Assembly (NCBI RefSeq): GCF_031877795.1
Contig: NC_133933.1
Coordinates: 2,788,632-2,852,631 of the forward strand
Origin: Strix aluco
Lineage: Eukaryota; Chordata; Aves; Strigiformes; Strigidae
Reading direction: 5' to 3'
Length of the DNA stretch: 64,000 nucleotides
Under the pieces are notes generated by a model. That model was not told where the DNA came from. It saw nothing but the letters and a program-made list of their open reading frames with translations, and made no database searches. Shown here piece by piece: positions 1-11,625 of the stretch (position 1 is the first letter of the stretch; each line of letters starts with the position of its first letter). A program made the position numbers and the translations under genes.

Positions 1-3000
1 AGGTTGGTTAGGGGGCAATCCCAAGAATTCCTGATAGTAGAATTGTAAAAAAAAAAAAAAAAAGTGACGTATCTTCTGAGGAGTTACTACTAGTATCTAC
101 AGAAAATGAATGGATGCTATGTGTATGTCCTTAAAAAAAAAAAAGGGGGCAAAAATACTGCCATTCTAAGTGTCCCAATTGAGGGTGGCTTTTTGTGTAG
201 TCTTCGTAGAGTTTCTTGATTAGATAATCTGCTAGAGATGCTTTTTCTGCTGCTGAACAGTTGCTGCACTATCTAACCAGAGTTTCTGTGTGGAAGATGA
301 ATGTAGCTCTGAAGTGACTGAGTAAATCTTTGCAGAAGTATCACGTCCACTATTATGAAAAATCAGATATCCCATGATAGCATTTCAACGTAGGAGGCTC
401 CATGCTTAAGGTCGTGCGTTGAAGCCACAAAGGCCTTAAGTATCACAAAATAACATTGAACTGCATGAACTGGAGAGGCTCTGTTGCTCAGTGAAACATG
501 AATCCCAAAGATGTCTGTTAAGTATCGCAAGAGTGAGCAGTACAGGACTGTGGTCCTTGGTGTTGCCATAGGCTTGCCCCCAACTCACGACCACGATATC
601 AGACTTATTTTGTTATCGTGCATTTAACTGATTGACTGTTAAAAGTTTTTCTTGGCTTCGGTAGAAGCCAAACTTTTTTTTATTTAGGAAGGGGTTGTAG
701 CTACTGAGTGGAGTCAGTTGAATTATGAATGTTATGTATGTGAACTGGTATATTGTTACATCTTTCTGAATGAATGGTAGAGTTTACAGCAAGTTGCTGA
801 GAGCCGTCTCCCTTAAAATACTTAAATGAATGTTGTGTTTGCAGGGCTGCGTATTTCTATCACTCAGACAAAATTCCAGTCAACCCAAGTGGAAGCTTTG
901 CCTGTAAGAGAGGTACGTGATTGGGTTCTTGACTCTAAACTGTACTGTACTGCTATGAATGTATTATTGCGTGGCCTCAAATTTAATAAACTTATTCCTG
1001 TAATCAAAGCTTGTTCAGTGCAGTGAACAAGCACAATGAGCGTGCTTCCAGGGCCTAAGAATGTGCTATTGCTTCATGAGTTGCTTAAAGACCCTGAAAT
1101 AAAGGTGGAACAACTACTCCGTTTGGGGAGGTTGACATACCCCTTCTTGTCAGCTTTAGGAGTGTGAATCTTCCTAGACTTACTGAATAAAGCTGTTGGT
1201 CAGTCTCTGTTGCTTGAACATGTTATGAGCAAAGATGGAGACGCTCTTGTGAAGGGAGCCACAGAGATTTCTGGCTCCCTTCCATCTTACTGAGCCAGAA
1301 CAGGGATTTATGAAGACACCAAACTTCTCTTCATAAAGCACTGCTATGCACGCTACGTTAGAAAGCTCTGGGTTGGAAGATAGCCAGTATCTTCTGCAAA
1401 AGTTGAAAGACTTGTGGGTTAGAGCCTTATGAAGGGGAGGATATTGCAAAAGAGAGAGAACTGGACAGGAGTGCTAGAGAATAGAGTGGCTATGGTTGCT
1501 ATTTAAGCGAAGCGAGGGTAAAAAACAACACTTGAGTCTGTTAAGCAGTAGCTATTTTGCTGTTTATTGTTTTCATGAACCATAATCAGTTTGTTTTCTA
1601 TCACTTCAGGAGGTTCTTGCCACCACCTTCATCCCTGACACACTTGAGTCCTCTTCTTTCCTGGCTGAAGACTTCTCCTTCATCAGTTGTGGTGAATCAA
1701 CTGTCTGTATATAACTAAGGAGCCAAACGCTCTGTTAAAGGGAGCAAAACTAACACTACATTTACTTACCCCTGGTTTTTTGTTATTTTTAAATTAATTA
1801 CAAGGATGTTTGAGGCAGGGTTGTTGACCACACAAATATAGGTTGTTCATAATACATATAGTCTGGGAGAAACTGTAATTGCTATGCTATAAATAATTTA
1901 TTCTGTGGTTCCATTCAGCTATATATTTAATTTTATTTTTCCATTCTTCTTCTAGGGGCACTAGTAAATATTCTTCCAAGCAAGGATAGTAATGATGAGA
2001 CAGTAATTGTCTGAGTAAATTATCCATGCGGCCTTCTTCCTATTTTTTTTTTTTTCATTTCCTACATTTCTGGTGTCCTCTGGCATCGGAACAGAAGTAT
2101 GTTAGTCCTAGGCTATGTAAATGAAAAGTTCTGTCTACATTACAATTAAAAACATGTCTGGTCACATGGCTTCCACTTGACCAGTTACAGCAGTGCTATT
2201 TTGCAAATAAGCTTTTTAATTGTGTTGCAAGTGTGAAGTCCTGAACTGACCAAGTCTGTAGTAACTGGGTCACCTGCCACAGAGTTTTTCGTGACGTAGG
2301 TCATAAGAATATTTGCAGAAGCAGAAGTGCTGTAATTGCATAGCTATACCAGTATTTCTGTTGACATTGAAGCTTAAAGATGCATATTCAGGAAGCAGAA
2401 AGAATACAATGGGTAACTGAAAAGGAATATAAATAATAGAATTTTTTTTAAAAATCCAGTAACTAAATGCCATGGATTTTTTAAGAAACATTATAATTAT
2501 TTCAGGTTTACTTCTTAATGGGCTTTTTGGACCGCGAGAGCTGCTCACTGTTGGAGAAAGAGTTAGTAGCACAACAGAGCTCAGAGACCCCAGAAAGAAC
2601 TTAGTGTACCACTGGATGAATCACTGTAAAACAAAAGAATAGTTCCTGGCCTGTAAAGCTGATTGGTAAGTATATGATAGGGTAATCAAAATATATACTT
2701 GTGAAATAGAGAGACTGTGTAACAGTATGTTGATAGCATCACATGTAGTTGCCTAAACATGTAAGAGATTATTAGGCTGACCGTGGGGTTGCCATGCAGC
2801 CAAGGAGCTGTAGTTTTGGCTGCCCACCCTGTCATGCTGTGGTGGCAGGATGACAAATCCCCCAAAGCCCTAGCAGCCTAAAAATAGAGTAAGAGAACAG
2901 GCGAAGTTGGTGAATCAGGGTAGCACCAGCAATTTATGAGATGGCATCTGTCAGTAAGCTGATCGCTATCTGTAAAGAAAGTTAGAATTAAAGCTTTTCT

Positions 3001-3821
3001 TGCAGCATGACTTTCTTCCTGGGACCGATAGTCTCACTTGAAAGACTTGGAGCAGTAAAAATATCTGAAAGCAGATTAGGTCTTGGTACCAATTTCTGAA
3101 TTGCTGCAAACAGTCTCTCTTCAGATTGTTTATAGGTAGGTGGGAACCCTAGTAGTCAGTCGTACTTTAGGTCAATTTCTCTGCTGTTACTGTGTTTGAG
3201 TCTCCTGGAATCAGCCAGCTACAAAATTCACTTCTTACTGGACTACACAGCATCCATGCCACTGGGAACAGATTTGGTAGCTTGATTACTGAACTATGAG
3301 TCTCTAGTATCTCAAAAGCTTTGAAGTGGTATTAAACCTGAGTCAGTTTATTGTTTTTTGCTTTTACAGGATAAGAGAAGGTGGTAACAAAAACTAAACC
3401 AGCAGTGTTAATTTCTAAAAAGTAACAAACTTTTTGAAGTAGACCTATACGTTTGGCTTTTTTGTCTTGATTTTTATTTAAAGCAAGTGATTAGATAGAT
3501 TGACAAAAATACATTGCACATTCAAGGGGGAACTTTGATCTCAGTTTATTTTCTGTTATGCAGATCATTATTTATGCAGGCTTCCTTTTAATGGAAACTC
3601 CTGGAAAAGGCACAATCTGCTATCTTTGACTACTTTCCTTGGAGATGAGAGCTCAAGATACCACAGAGACTAAAGCTCTCTGCTTTATGCATTAAAATCT
3701 TTACCTCCTTGCTCAGGAAGAAGCATGAAACCACACAAGTATGACAAGCAGTTAGAAGCAGATGTAGTGAGATTTATTAGGAAGGCAATAGTTTGCATGT
3801 CCTTTCAGGAAATCATTGTAG

Positions 3822-3838
3822 TGACCACGAGGGGGCAT
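3822..3838 (+). promoter_or_regulatory. CTCF-like binding motif
   Basis: The sequence TGACCACGAGGGGGCAT contains the CTCF core CCACNAGGGGGC, with agreement over nearly the full 17-bp consensus. It lies 7.8 kb upstream of the REL start codon in otherwise featureless DNA. CTCF sites often mark insulators or loop anchors; occupancy here is inferred from the motif only. Confidence 0.5.
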
Positions 3839-6800
3839 TTTATTAAGACACCGCAAACCCAACTGTATTACTCATGATCACTGAGGGAGTGGCATCAAGG
3901 CCCTTAAAGGACAAACTGTTGTGATGGCCAGGAGTGAGGCCAGTAGAAGAGTAATTGGGCACTTTATTCCAAGTCTTAGTTCCTACTCATTTGGTATTGG
4001 AGCCCCTAATGCTTATCTTCTAATTGATGGGGCTAGCGCAATGGAGAATCTTAGCAAGCAGTTACCTGTCTCAGCCTTTGTGTAACAGATCATTCAACAG
4101 ATTGATTTTCAGCACTGCTGACTTGGCTTGCACCCCAGGGTCTCATTGGAGACTAATCCGAAGTGGAGATAGGGCATTCGTGGCTTTAGTACATATAATT
4201 AATTTTTTCTACACTGCTTGTTAAGGAACCTTAAGCAGCTATCTTTTTTTATATATATTTAACTTTATATATGACATTGCCCTTCTAGCCAACTCTAGGC
4301 CTTGTTCTAATTAATCCTTCTTGCCACTGGCTTGCTTCTGTCATCTCTTTCTTGGGTTAGGCCTTCTCTTTCCTCTGGTTCCTGTATTTACTTGCCAGAA
4401 GCAGCTTGTGGTGGCAATTCTCCCTTCATGTCTGTTTTGTTTCCATTCAGCAGGCAGTGTGTCTAGATCTGTTTTTTCCGCTGCACAGGGCAAAGAATCC
4501 GTTTAGTTCCTCTCTCTTGATGTGTATTGTGCAACAGATGTCTTGAAGTACTATTTTTCCTGGCTTGCTGTTCCTTTTAATCGAAAATAAAAGTCAGAAG
4601 ATTGATATGTATATTCTTTACTCACATAAAGGAAAGTACTTTTTCCAAGCATCTGAAAATGTTCTGAGTCTCATGGTGGTTAACACATTTACTGTACATA
4701 AAGCACAATATTTCAGACTGGAAACTTGGAGGATGTTCAGATTTTACCTGTTTTCTGCAATATTAAGGTTCATAAATGGATTTGCTGTGCAGATGAATGA
4801 GGATTTATCAAATGTATTGTTATATGAGAGGTTAATCACTACATCAGTTACAAAAAGGATGTCAAACTTTCCCCAAATGTCCTAAAAGCAAAATTGACAA
4901 GTCAGGCAGCAACTGCCAAATGAGCAAGACTATGAAACAGCAAAACCCATCACTGTTCTGTGTGAGAAAGCAAGGGGTTTTACCCTTATAATTAAGAAAG
5001 CTTAGACTAATAATTGTAGCCTTATTAGACTGTTGGCCTTTTTAAGTAAATTTAAATTATTACTGCAGCATACTAGTAAATTGGATGTATAGGACACACA
5101 AAGTCCAGACACCGTGGAGACTTAACTGTGCAAGCGGGGTGAAGCAGTGGTGTTGATTGTGGCTTCCTCACAACTATTGACAGTAAGGCTTTCCCTGGTG
5201 AGGTGACACTGTGACACGCAGCCCCAGGCAATTTGTGGAAGGGCTGATGCTCCTCCAGATAAGACAAGTAGCTGGCCAATTTACAAATTGCAGATATGTT
5301 TTGCGTACATAGGAGGACTTTAGGCATAAAGTCTGGTCCCAGAAGGTGTTAGGTATTTTTGTTCAGCCTGAAGAGTGGTGTCGCTTTCTGTGATTCCTGG
5401 GTGGAATCCTTCACTGCACCAGTCAGAACTTCATGAATCACTGGGCTAGAGATTTAAAAGTAAGGTGTAAGACTTCAAATTAAAAAGAGATATATCTGGC
5501 AGGGCTGTACCGAAACAATGTGCCTTTTATCTCTTTATTATTGACTGCACATTTGGTCTTCTGAGGCTCTTGAAGCTCAAGGTGATGTTAAGTAGCCTAA
5601 ACACCTTGGGAGCCCTGAGGAAAAGGGGAAGTCTTGTAATGAAAACCCAGGTGATCAATTGTTCTCCTCTGTAGGTGGATCCGGTGCATAATGGCTGGCT
5701 GGTATGTGCTGGGGTTTTGGGGAGCAGGAGAATTAATATGAGCATACATTGCTTATTTTTTTTCTGTATGTAGTTTTCATGTTACAACAAAGGTACTCTA
5801 ATAGCTTGCTGTTGCCAAAGGGATGATTCCCATCCTTCTGTCTGCCTCCCTATGTTTTTTTTGTGGCTGCAGCTAAAGCGATTCTATTGCTTCTGTTTGT
5901 ACCAGCAATAGTGATCGGGCTTGTTAGAGCTATCTGAAAAAATCATTCTGGGTAAAAAAAGGTGGTTTTCTGCTGATTTAGCTCCCTATGCTCAGCCTGA
6001 GTTCATCTCTTCCCTAAGTCCTCTTACTACAGCACTACAGCGTCAGATGAATCTTGATTGTGGCGTAAGGAAGTTTGCAGTTTGTCCGTTTCAGAGGTCC
6101 TACAGCTCAGCTTCACTGTAATAGGAGGATTTTATGTAGCGCAATGGAAAAAGAAAACCCTCCTCAATTTTTTTCTTTGCCTGCCAACAAACATGAAAGA
6201 CTTTTCTCTATTAAAATAATGCAGCAACTCCCAAACTGTGGTATGCGTTCATAGCACCGGGATGAGGAGAAAAGAAGAGGGAACACCTGAGAGGGCTGGA
6301 GGAGAAGGTGCCTGGGAACTTCTGCTCTGAAAACTAACTCTGGGAAGGAAGAAAGGACTGTGAATTAGAAATTTCAGGCAGATTTGTCCATTTCTCAAAC
6401 TAAAACCAGTGTTATACTACAGTTCCACAAAGCTGGCGCCTCTGCCAAAATCAGAAACTTGTTCTGGCCTTGGTGCCACCACATTCCTTGCTGCTGGTAC
6501 AGTCATTTCTGTGACTGTACATGGAACTGTCTCAATAAAAACTGAACCAGCAGAAAAACAATCTTTTTGTTTCCCCCAGGTTACTTTTAAGCAAGCTCCC
6601 TTATGGCCAAAGGAGTGCTTGCAATGGCTTAAGAACACATGTGAATTAGTTGCCTGGAGGTAAGAGAGAAAGAGGGGAGACTGCCTTTTTCTGACACTAC
6701 CGCAGTCTAAAGTGTTCATGAAACTACCATTTTACTGTGCTCGGCACTTTCATATAATAAGCGGTTCATCCCCTGAAGAAGTTGCATCATGAATGAATAA

Positions 6801-6844
6801 GGTAGAAGTGTGGGAGCAAGGAAGTATCTTCTCTGATTCCTGTT

Positions 6845-6960
6845 GGGGAAATTGAGGCTCAGAGAATTAAATGACTTGCCTAAGAGTAGAAAGGCTGACT
6901 TGCCAAGAGCCAAATTCCAGCCTCCTGAGTCATAGCCTTGTGCCTTATCCACAAGACCAA
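6845..6960 (-). repeat. MIR-like tRNA-derived SINE fragment
   Basis: Read on the + strand, the order is: a GGGGAAATTGAGGCTCAGAG block, then GACTTGCCTAAG, then a degenerate box around CAAATTCCAGCC, then CCTTATCCACAAGACCAA. This follows the reverse complement of the MIR SINE from its conserved core toward the tRNA-like A box. The copy is old and diverged; its edges are approximate. Confidence 0.6.
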
Positions 6961-8026
6961 CCTTTCTTTATTACCATTTCCTTTCTCTCCACCCTGTTCT
7001 GAGAGGAGGCATGGTAGCATTGTTCTATGTCAAACTCAAAGCATGATACGGGAATGCTTTCAGCAGAATGCTTGAACGACCTTTGGGTTTATCACTAGTC
7101 TGGAAGCCATGACTTTTCTTGGAATGGTTTCTACACTAGAACCTTCCTCAGGACCAATATCCACAGAAGCTTTAACCATCAAAAGGCCTGACAGTGTTTA
7201 AATAAGAGGTCTTTGAGATTAAAAAACATACTTCAAACAACAAAATGTTTCTTAAGGCATAGAGGATTGGAAATTACTGATCAGGAAAGCATGTGAGGCT
7301 TGAGATAGAGTGGACAGGAAAACAGGACTTCATTCTGTCAGGAGATAAGTGAATGATTTTATTGTTTTTATTCCTAGTATGATGTACTTTATTAGGAGAA
7401 CCATATTCTAGAAGTACCTTAGTGCCTGCTTGGCTGCTTAACCAGGCCAGCGACAAGCAGCTTATCTTTGATCTAAGTCAGATAGCTGGGGAACAGGAAA
7501 TAAAGACTTAACAGTTTGCCTGTGCTGATTTTATATCACAGCAGGCTTCAGCAGACTTCACTGGGCAATGCCTAAGTGCCACTGAAGAGCCATCATCCTA
7601 GGCTGACAAATACCATGTCAAACACTCAATCCTTTGCTGCGGGAAGTTTTGGTGGCATGTGGTTTTTTTTGTTTTGTTTGGGGGTGGGTTGGTTGTTTGT
7701 TTGTTTTTTCCCCCCCAACTTTTTTCTTCTCTTGCTTGTCCCATGACGTTCCCTGCCAGAGCAGAAAACTTAATTCCGTATACCAACCTGGGTGTTCACT
7801 GTGGTAGTGCAGCAGCCAGTGAAAAGCAGGAGGGAGGACTTGTCTTTGGACTTGATAAGTAGAGAAAAATGGGCTCTTAAAACATTTGCTTTAACTGGAA
7901 GACAGGAAGTGAAGCACTGGATCAAACTGGTCTAAGAATTCTGGTATCTCGCCTCTGGCTATAGCTGAAGTCAGCTGACAAAAATAATAGTGATGCACCT
8001 GGCTTTTGTTATGCAATGCCACAGGA

Positions 8027-8036
8027 GGGGAATTCC
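8027..8036 (+). promoter_or_regulatory. kappaB-like site upstream of REL
   Basis: GGGGAATTCC fits the NF-kappaB consensus GGGRNWYYCC exactly. It lies 3.6 kb upstream of the REL start. A single 10-bp match in 64 kb is not strong evidence alone, so this is only a candidate enhancer site. Confidence 0.25.
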
Positions 8037-11000
8037 GTCCTGCTTTTTGCAAAGATCTGCATATACCCAAAGTTATGACATGTTTTTATACTTCATGTCT
8101 GTTGCTGACCAGGTTTCTGTAATTATCAGTGCTATACTGCAATTGTCTACGTCGCATCACTCTTGGGATGATCCCTGTGCTATAGATTCAGATCATGGCA
8201 GAACAACGGGGTAGTCATGGGAACAGAAGGGTCTTGCATGATTTTGAGTAAGGCCTCTGTAATTTGCTTACATTTTTGTCTTTTACTTGGGAAGCATTCT
8301 TGGTTTCTGTAGAACTTTCCCCTAGTCTAGGAGCATGAATGTATTTTAAAGCAGACACACTGGTCTTAGGCTGAAAGACCATTTTGTCCTGCTATCGTGC
8401 TTTTCCCTGGGCATCAGCTTATGGCTACAGTTGGAGAGAGGAAAAACTCTCAAGAAAATGGCTCCACTCACACTGTCCTTCCTCCAATAACTTTGCTCAA
8501 GGACTTCCTGAGCCTGATCTAGTCTCCGTGTATTCACGTGATGGGAGCGTATAGATCTTATACAGTGAAACACTTCATATAGCTGGTTTTCCTCTGATTT
8601 TATTATAGGTTGTTTTCATTTTAGGGAAGGGGCGTAGGGGTAGAGTTCAAGTTTTGGGGATGCTGTAAGAAGTGCAACCCACTCATCTTTTTCTCAAAAA
8701 TAATCAAGAAGCAGGTTGTACCATAAACACTGGTGTGTATGTAAGATACTGCCTCAATTTCTAACCTGCAGTCAAGGATTATCTTTGAGTAGCCTGTTCC
8801 TGCAAGCCCTAGGAGTTAGAGTTCAAAAGAACTGGGGAAAAATAGGGAATGTTTATTGATGTTTTAGTCATAACATGATATTTGTATTGCCTGGAATATT
8901 GCCCTTAATTTCACATCAATTTGGACTGCGTACCCTACAATAACATTTTCCTTCTGAAGAAATGAGTAGACACTTCTGTTTTGAGCCACAGAGTTTCCCA
9001 GGTGCCTTGGTCTGTGTTTATTCAGTAGCGTCATGGGCTAGAGAACTAGCTGGGAACCAGTGATATAAACTGTATTTAGGGAAGCACCTAAATTCATTCT
9101 TCCCGAAGGCCACAGTTTACTAGCTGAGATTTTGCAAACCAGCCTGAAGATAAGAAAGGAAAAGTGTTTCGTCGCTTCATATGCCTGTACGGACAGCTTG
9201 CTTTACATCCAAACCCAAATCTACGCTCCAGCTCCCGGGTAATAACCTCCTTTCCAGCTTCAGCTAGCTGAGAGGAGTAGCACCCATTTCCCTCTTAAAA
9301 CATTGTCCAGATCACGCCTGTGACCTGCAGGGATGCCTCGGTGCTCCTCAAATTGGGAGCATTGCTCCAGCTCTTCAACCTTGTGAATGAAGGCTTGTCC
9401 AAAACTGTTGTGGCGCAGGCAGGTGATCAATTGAAAAAAAAAAAAGGAAGTAGCTTCTAATATTAGATGTTTGTGAGCTAAATGTGTTTGGACGTGGGCA
9501 CTTAGCGGAGAGAAATCTGGGTTGTGCGTTTTCCTATTTGTTGCCTTGATGCTTCTTTTACCACAGAGCAGCACAAGCAATGAGACACTGAGCTCTGAGC
9601 ACCCTCTGTGTTAACATGCCATCCCCTTGGCATCTTCCAACCCCATGGCTGAAAAGGCAAGAGAAAAGCACCTACCCTCACTTCAACCCCCAGCCACCAC
9701 CTTGAAGAATGTTTTGTTTGAGGTCTCTGTCGGTGCATGCTTTGTGGTTGTGTGTGTATGTGTAGGTAAAATCTAAGTTTGATATAAAGTATTAGAACCA
9801 CTTTCCTGCTTTATTTTATATCATCGGTCACAGGGAATCCAAGAAATCCCTGAAGACATAAAGATCTGTTCCTAATTTCTCATAGTTCTAGGGCACTGCT
9901 GGTTTGTACCTTTCTTGGTTTTTTTGTGGGAAAGAAAATGAGAAAATTGTATTATTCTGGCAAGAAACTAACCCACAACCATACAATTATTTCAGCATAC
10001 TATCTAAATATGATCATGTAGCTGTTCTTCCCTTTAATCTTCTAGAGCTAATGTCACAGCGGTTTTGATTTTTCTCTGTGCCCCGTAGGATTCTTTATTC
10101 TGATTTCAGTTATAAATTTGATGGGGGTGTAACAATCCTACTGTGTTAACAGTGCTATGTATGTATGTTGTGTAATGTTCTTCCCAGGATCCTCTTAAGC
10201 ATCTATCTCTCTGCATCAGTAGAGCTTCATGGCTTCACTTTCTCAAACCCATTCTCGGCGTATATCTATTTAGGTGATGAACTGTGAATCTTAATTTAAA
10301 TAAGGAAAGTTTTGCTTGCGGGAGGGAGAAGGATAATTTTCTTTTGTAGGAAATACTATATAACTATGAATGATGATAGCTGGGCTAAATTAAGGTTATA
10401 AAAAGTCCTGTTGAGATGGACCACAGTGCAGGAAGAATAACAGCATTGGGCAGTCTCTTCTGCTCAGCTACCTGTGTATGGATTTGCAGATTATAGAACA
10501 GCATTTTCAGCTGCAGTTCATTTGTATACAACCCCAATAATCTTTGCTTTTAAAAAAACAATAGTAAGAAAAAGAAGAGTCAAAAGCTACTGATTAATGT
10601 ACTTTGCTTGAGTGCTTTTTGCTGCTTTTCTTGCTGTTTTATTGTTCCTTTCAAGGATACTAATTCACTTAACGGCATCTTCACCTGTGAGAGTGCCTGG
10701 AGTAAAGATTTCAGAAAACAAAATTATCATCTTGTTACCAGCTCAATGCAGTCTTGTACCAGAGATCTCTGTGGCTTTGCTCTTCCTCTCTTTCCAGCTG
10801 TTTTTAATCCCATTTTGATATGTTTGTTCCTTACCGACCCCTCTACCTGATCCAAATTTGGGGCTGTAGAGTTGTTCCCCCAGTGTTCATCTCCACCTGA
10901 TCACTCTGGGAGATGTGTTTCAGATTTGGATCTGGAATACTCTCAGGGTGAGGCAGATTTTTAAGTTGACTGTTGGAACAGCAGTCTAGTTTTTGCTATT

Positions 11001-11410
11001 ATAGCTGTCTGCGTGTGAAAAACGTGAGAGAGAAAAAGATGGGTAGCGGGGGGGGCTTGGTCTTTGGAGGCTTGCAGCGAGGGAAAGCAGGGGCTGGGAG
11101 GGATGATGCGAAGGCACGTGCCTTTAGGCGCTGAAAGAGCGTGGCCAAAGGGCGGCTGAGGGTAGGACTGGCCGAACGCCTGGGGAAGAAGCGCGCTCGA
11201 ACCCCCTCTGAACTTCGACGCCTCCCGGGAACGGGATTTAACGCCTGTTTTTGGACTTATGGCTATCCCCGAAGGAAAGGGGCCCGGCGGACAAACTCCT
11301 TCCCGCTGGGGAAGGGGGTGTTTTTTTTCCCCTGCAGTTTCCCGCCCCTTCTCCTTGGAGCGGGGACAGAGGCGGGGGGAAGGATTTTCGGCTGCCGGGC
11401 GGGGCGCGGC

Positions 11411-11437
11411 GGGGGCGGGCGCCGGGGCGGGGGGAGG
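11411..11437 (+). promoter_or_regulatory. GC-box cluster and G-quadruplex motif
   Basis: Four G-runs of 5, 3, 4 and 6 bases are separated by loops of 1, 4 and 1 bases, which meets the G3+N1-7 quadruplex rule. The same bases contain two Sp1-type GC boxes (GGGGGCGGGC and GGGGCGGGGG). The cluster lies about 180-210 bp before the REL ATG. Confidence 0.55.
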
Positions 11438-11460
11438 CACCGCGCCTGGGCCGCCCGCCG

Positions 11461-11470
11461 GGAAAGTCCC
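11461..11470 (-). promoter_or_regulatory. Canonical kappaB site in REL promoter
   Basis: GGAAAGTCCC on the + strand is the exact reverse complement of GGGACTTTCC, the classical immunoglobulin kappa enhancer site. It lies about 150 bp upstream of the REL start codon inside the CpG island. NF-kappaB control of REL itself is known in other vertebrates; binding here is inferred. Confidence 0.55.
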
Positions 11471-11521
11471 CCTGAAAAGGGCGGCGGGCAGGGCAGGGCA
11501 GGCACTGGGGCCCGGCCGGCT

Positions 11522-11545
11522 GTCCGTCCGTCCGTCCGTCCGTCC
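11522..11545 (+). repeat. (GTCC)6 tetranucleotide microsatellite
   Basis: Six perfect head-to-tail copies of GTCC lie 74 bp upstream of the REL ATG, probably in the 5' untranslated region. Perfect short repeats of this kind are often length-polymorphic. Confidence 0.9.
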
Positions 11546-11618
11546 GAGGTGTGCGGGGCCCGGGCGCGGCGCCCCGCCGGCGGCAGTGGGGCCCGAGCGG
11601 CTGCGCGGAGCTGTCAGC

Positions 11619-11625
11619 ATGGCTG
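11619..11625 (+). CDS. REL: REL coding exon 1
   Basis: Only seven coding bases, ATGGCTG, precede a consensus donor GTGAGC. They encode Met-Ala and the first base of a glycine codon completed in exon 2. The short first coding exon inside a CpG island matches the REL layout in other vertebrates. Confidence 0.9.

Larger units (their letters stand above)
1..11100. other. Upstream intergenic region, no gene supported
   Basis: No recognisable protein-coding exon, RNA gene or intact mobile element was found here. Open frames are all short (about 106 codons or less), do not resemble a known family to me, and have no consistent splice context. In other amniotes the neighbour on this side of REL is PAPOLG, but I cannot match any stretch to it. 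A CTCF-like motif (3822-3838), a kappaB-like site (8027-8036) and a MIR-like fragment (about 6845-6960) are listed separately. Distal REL regulatory DNA is plausible but is inference. Confidence 0.6.
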
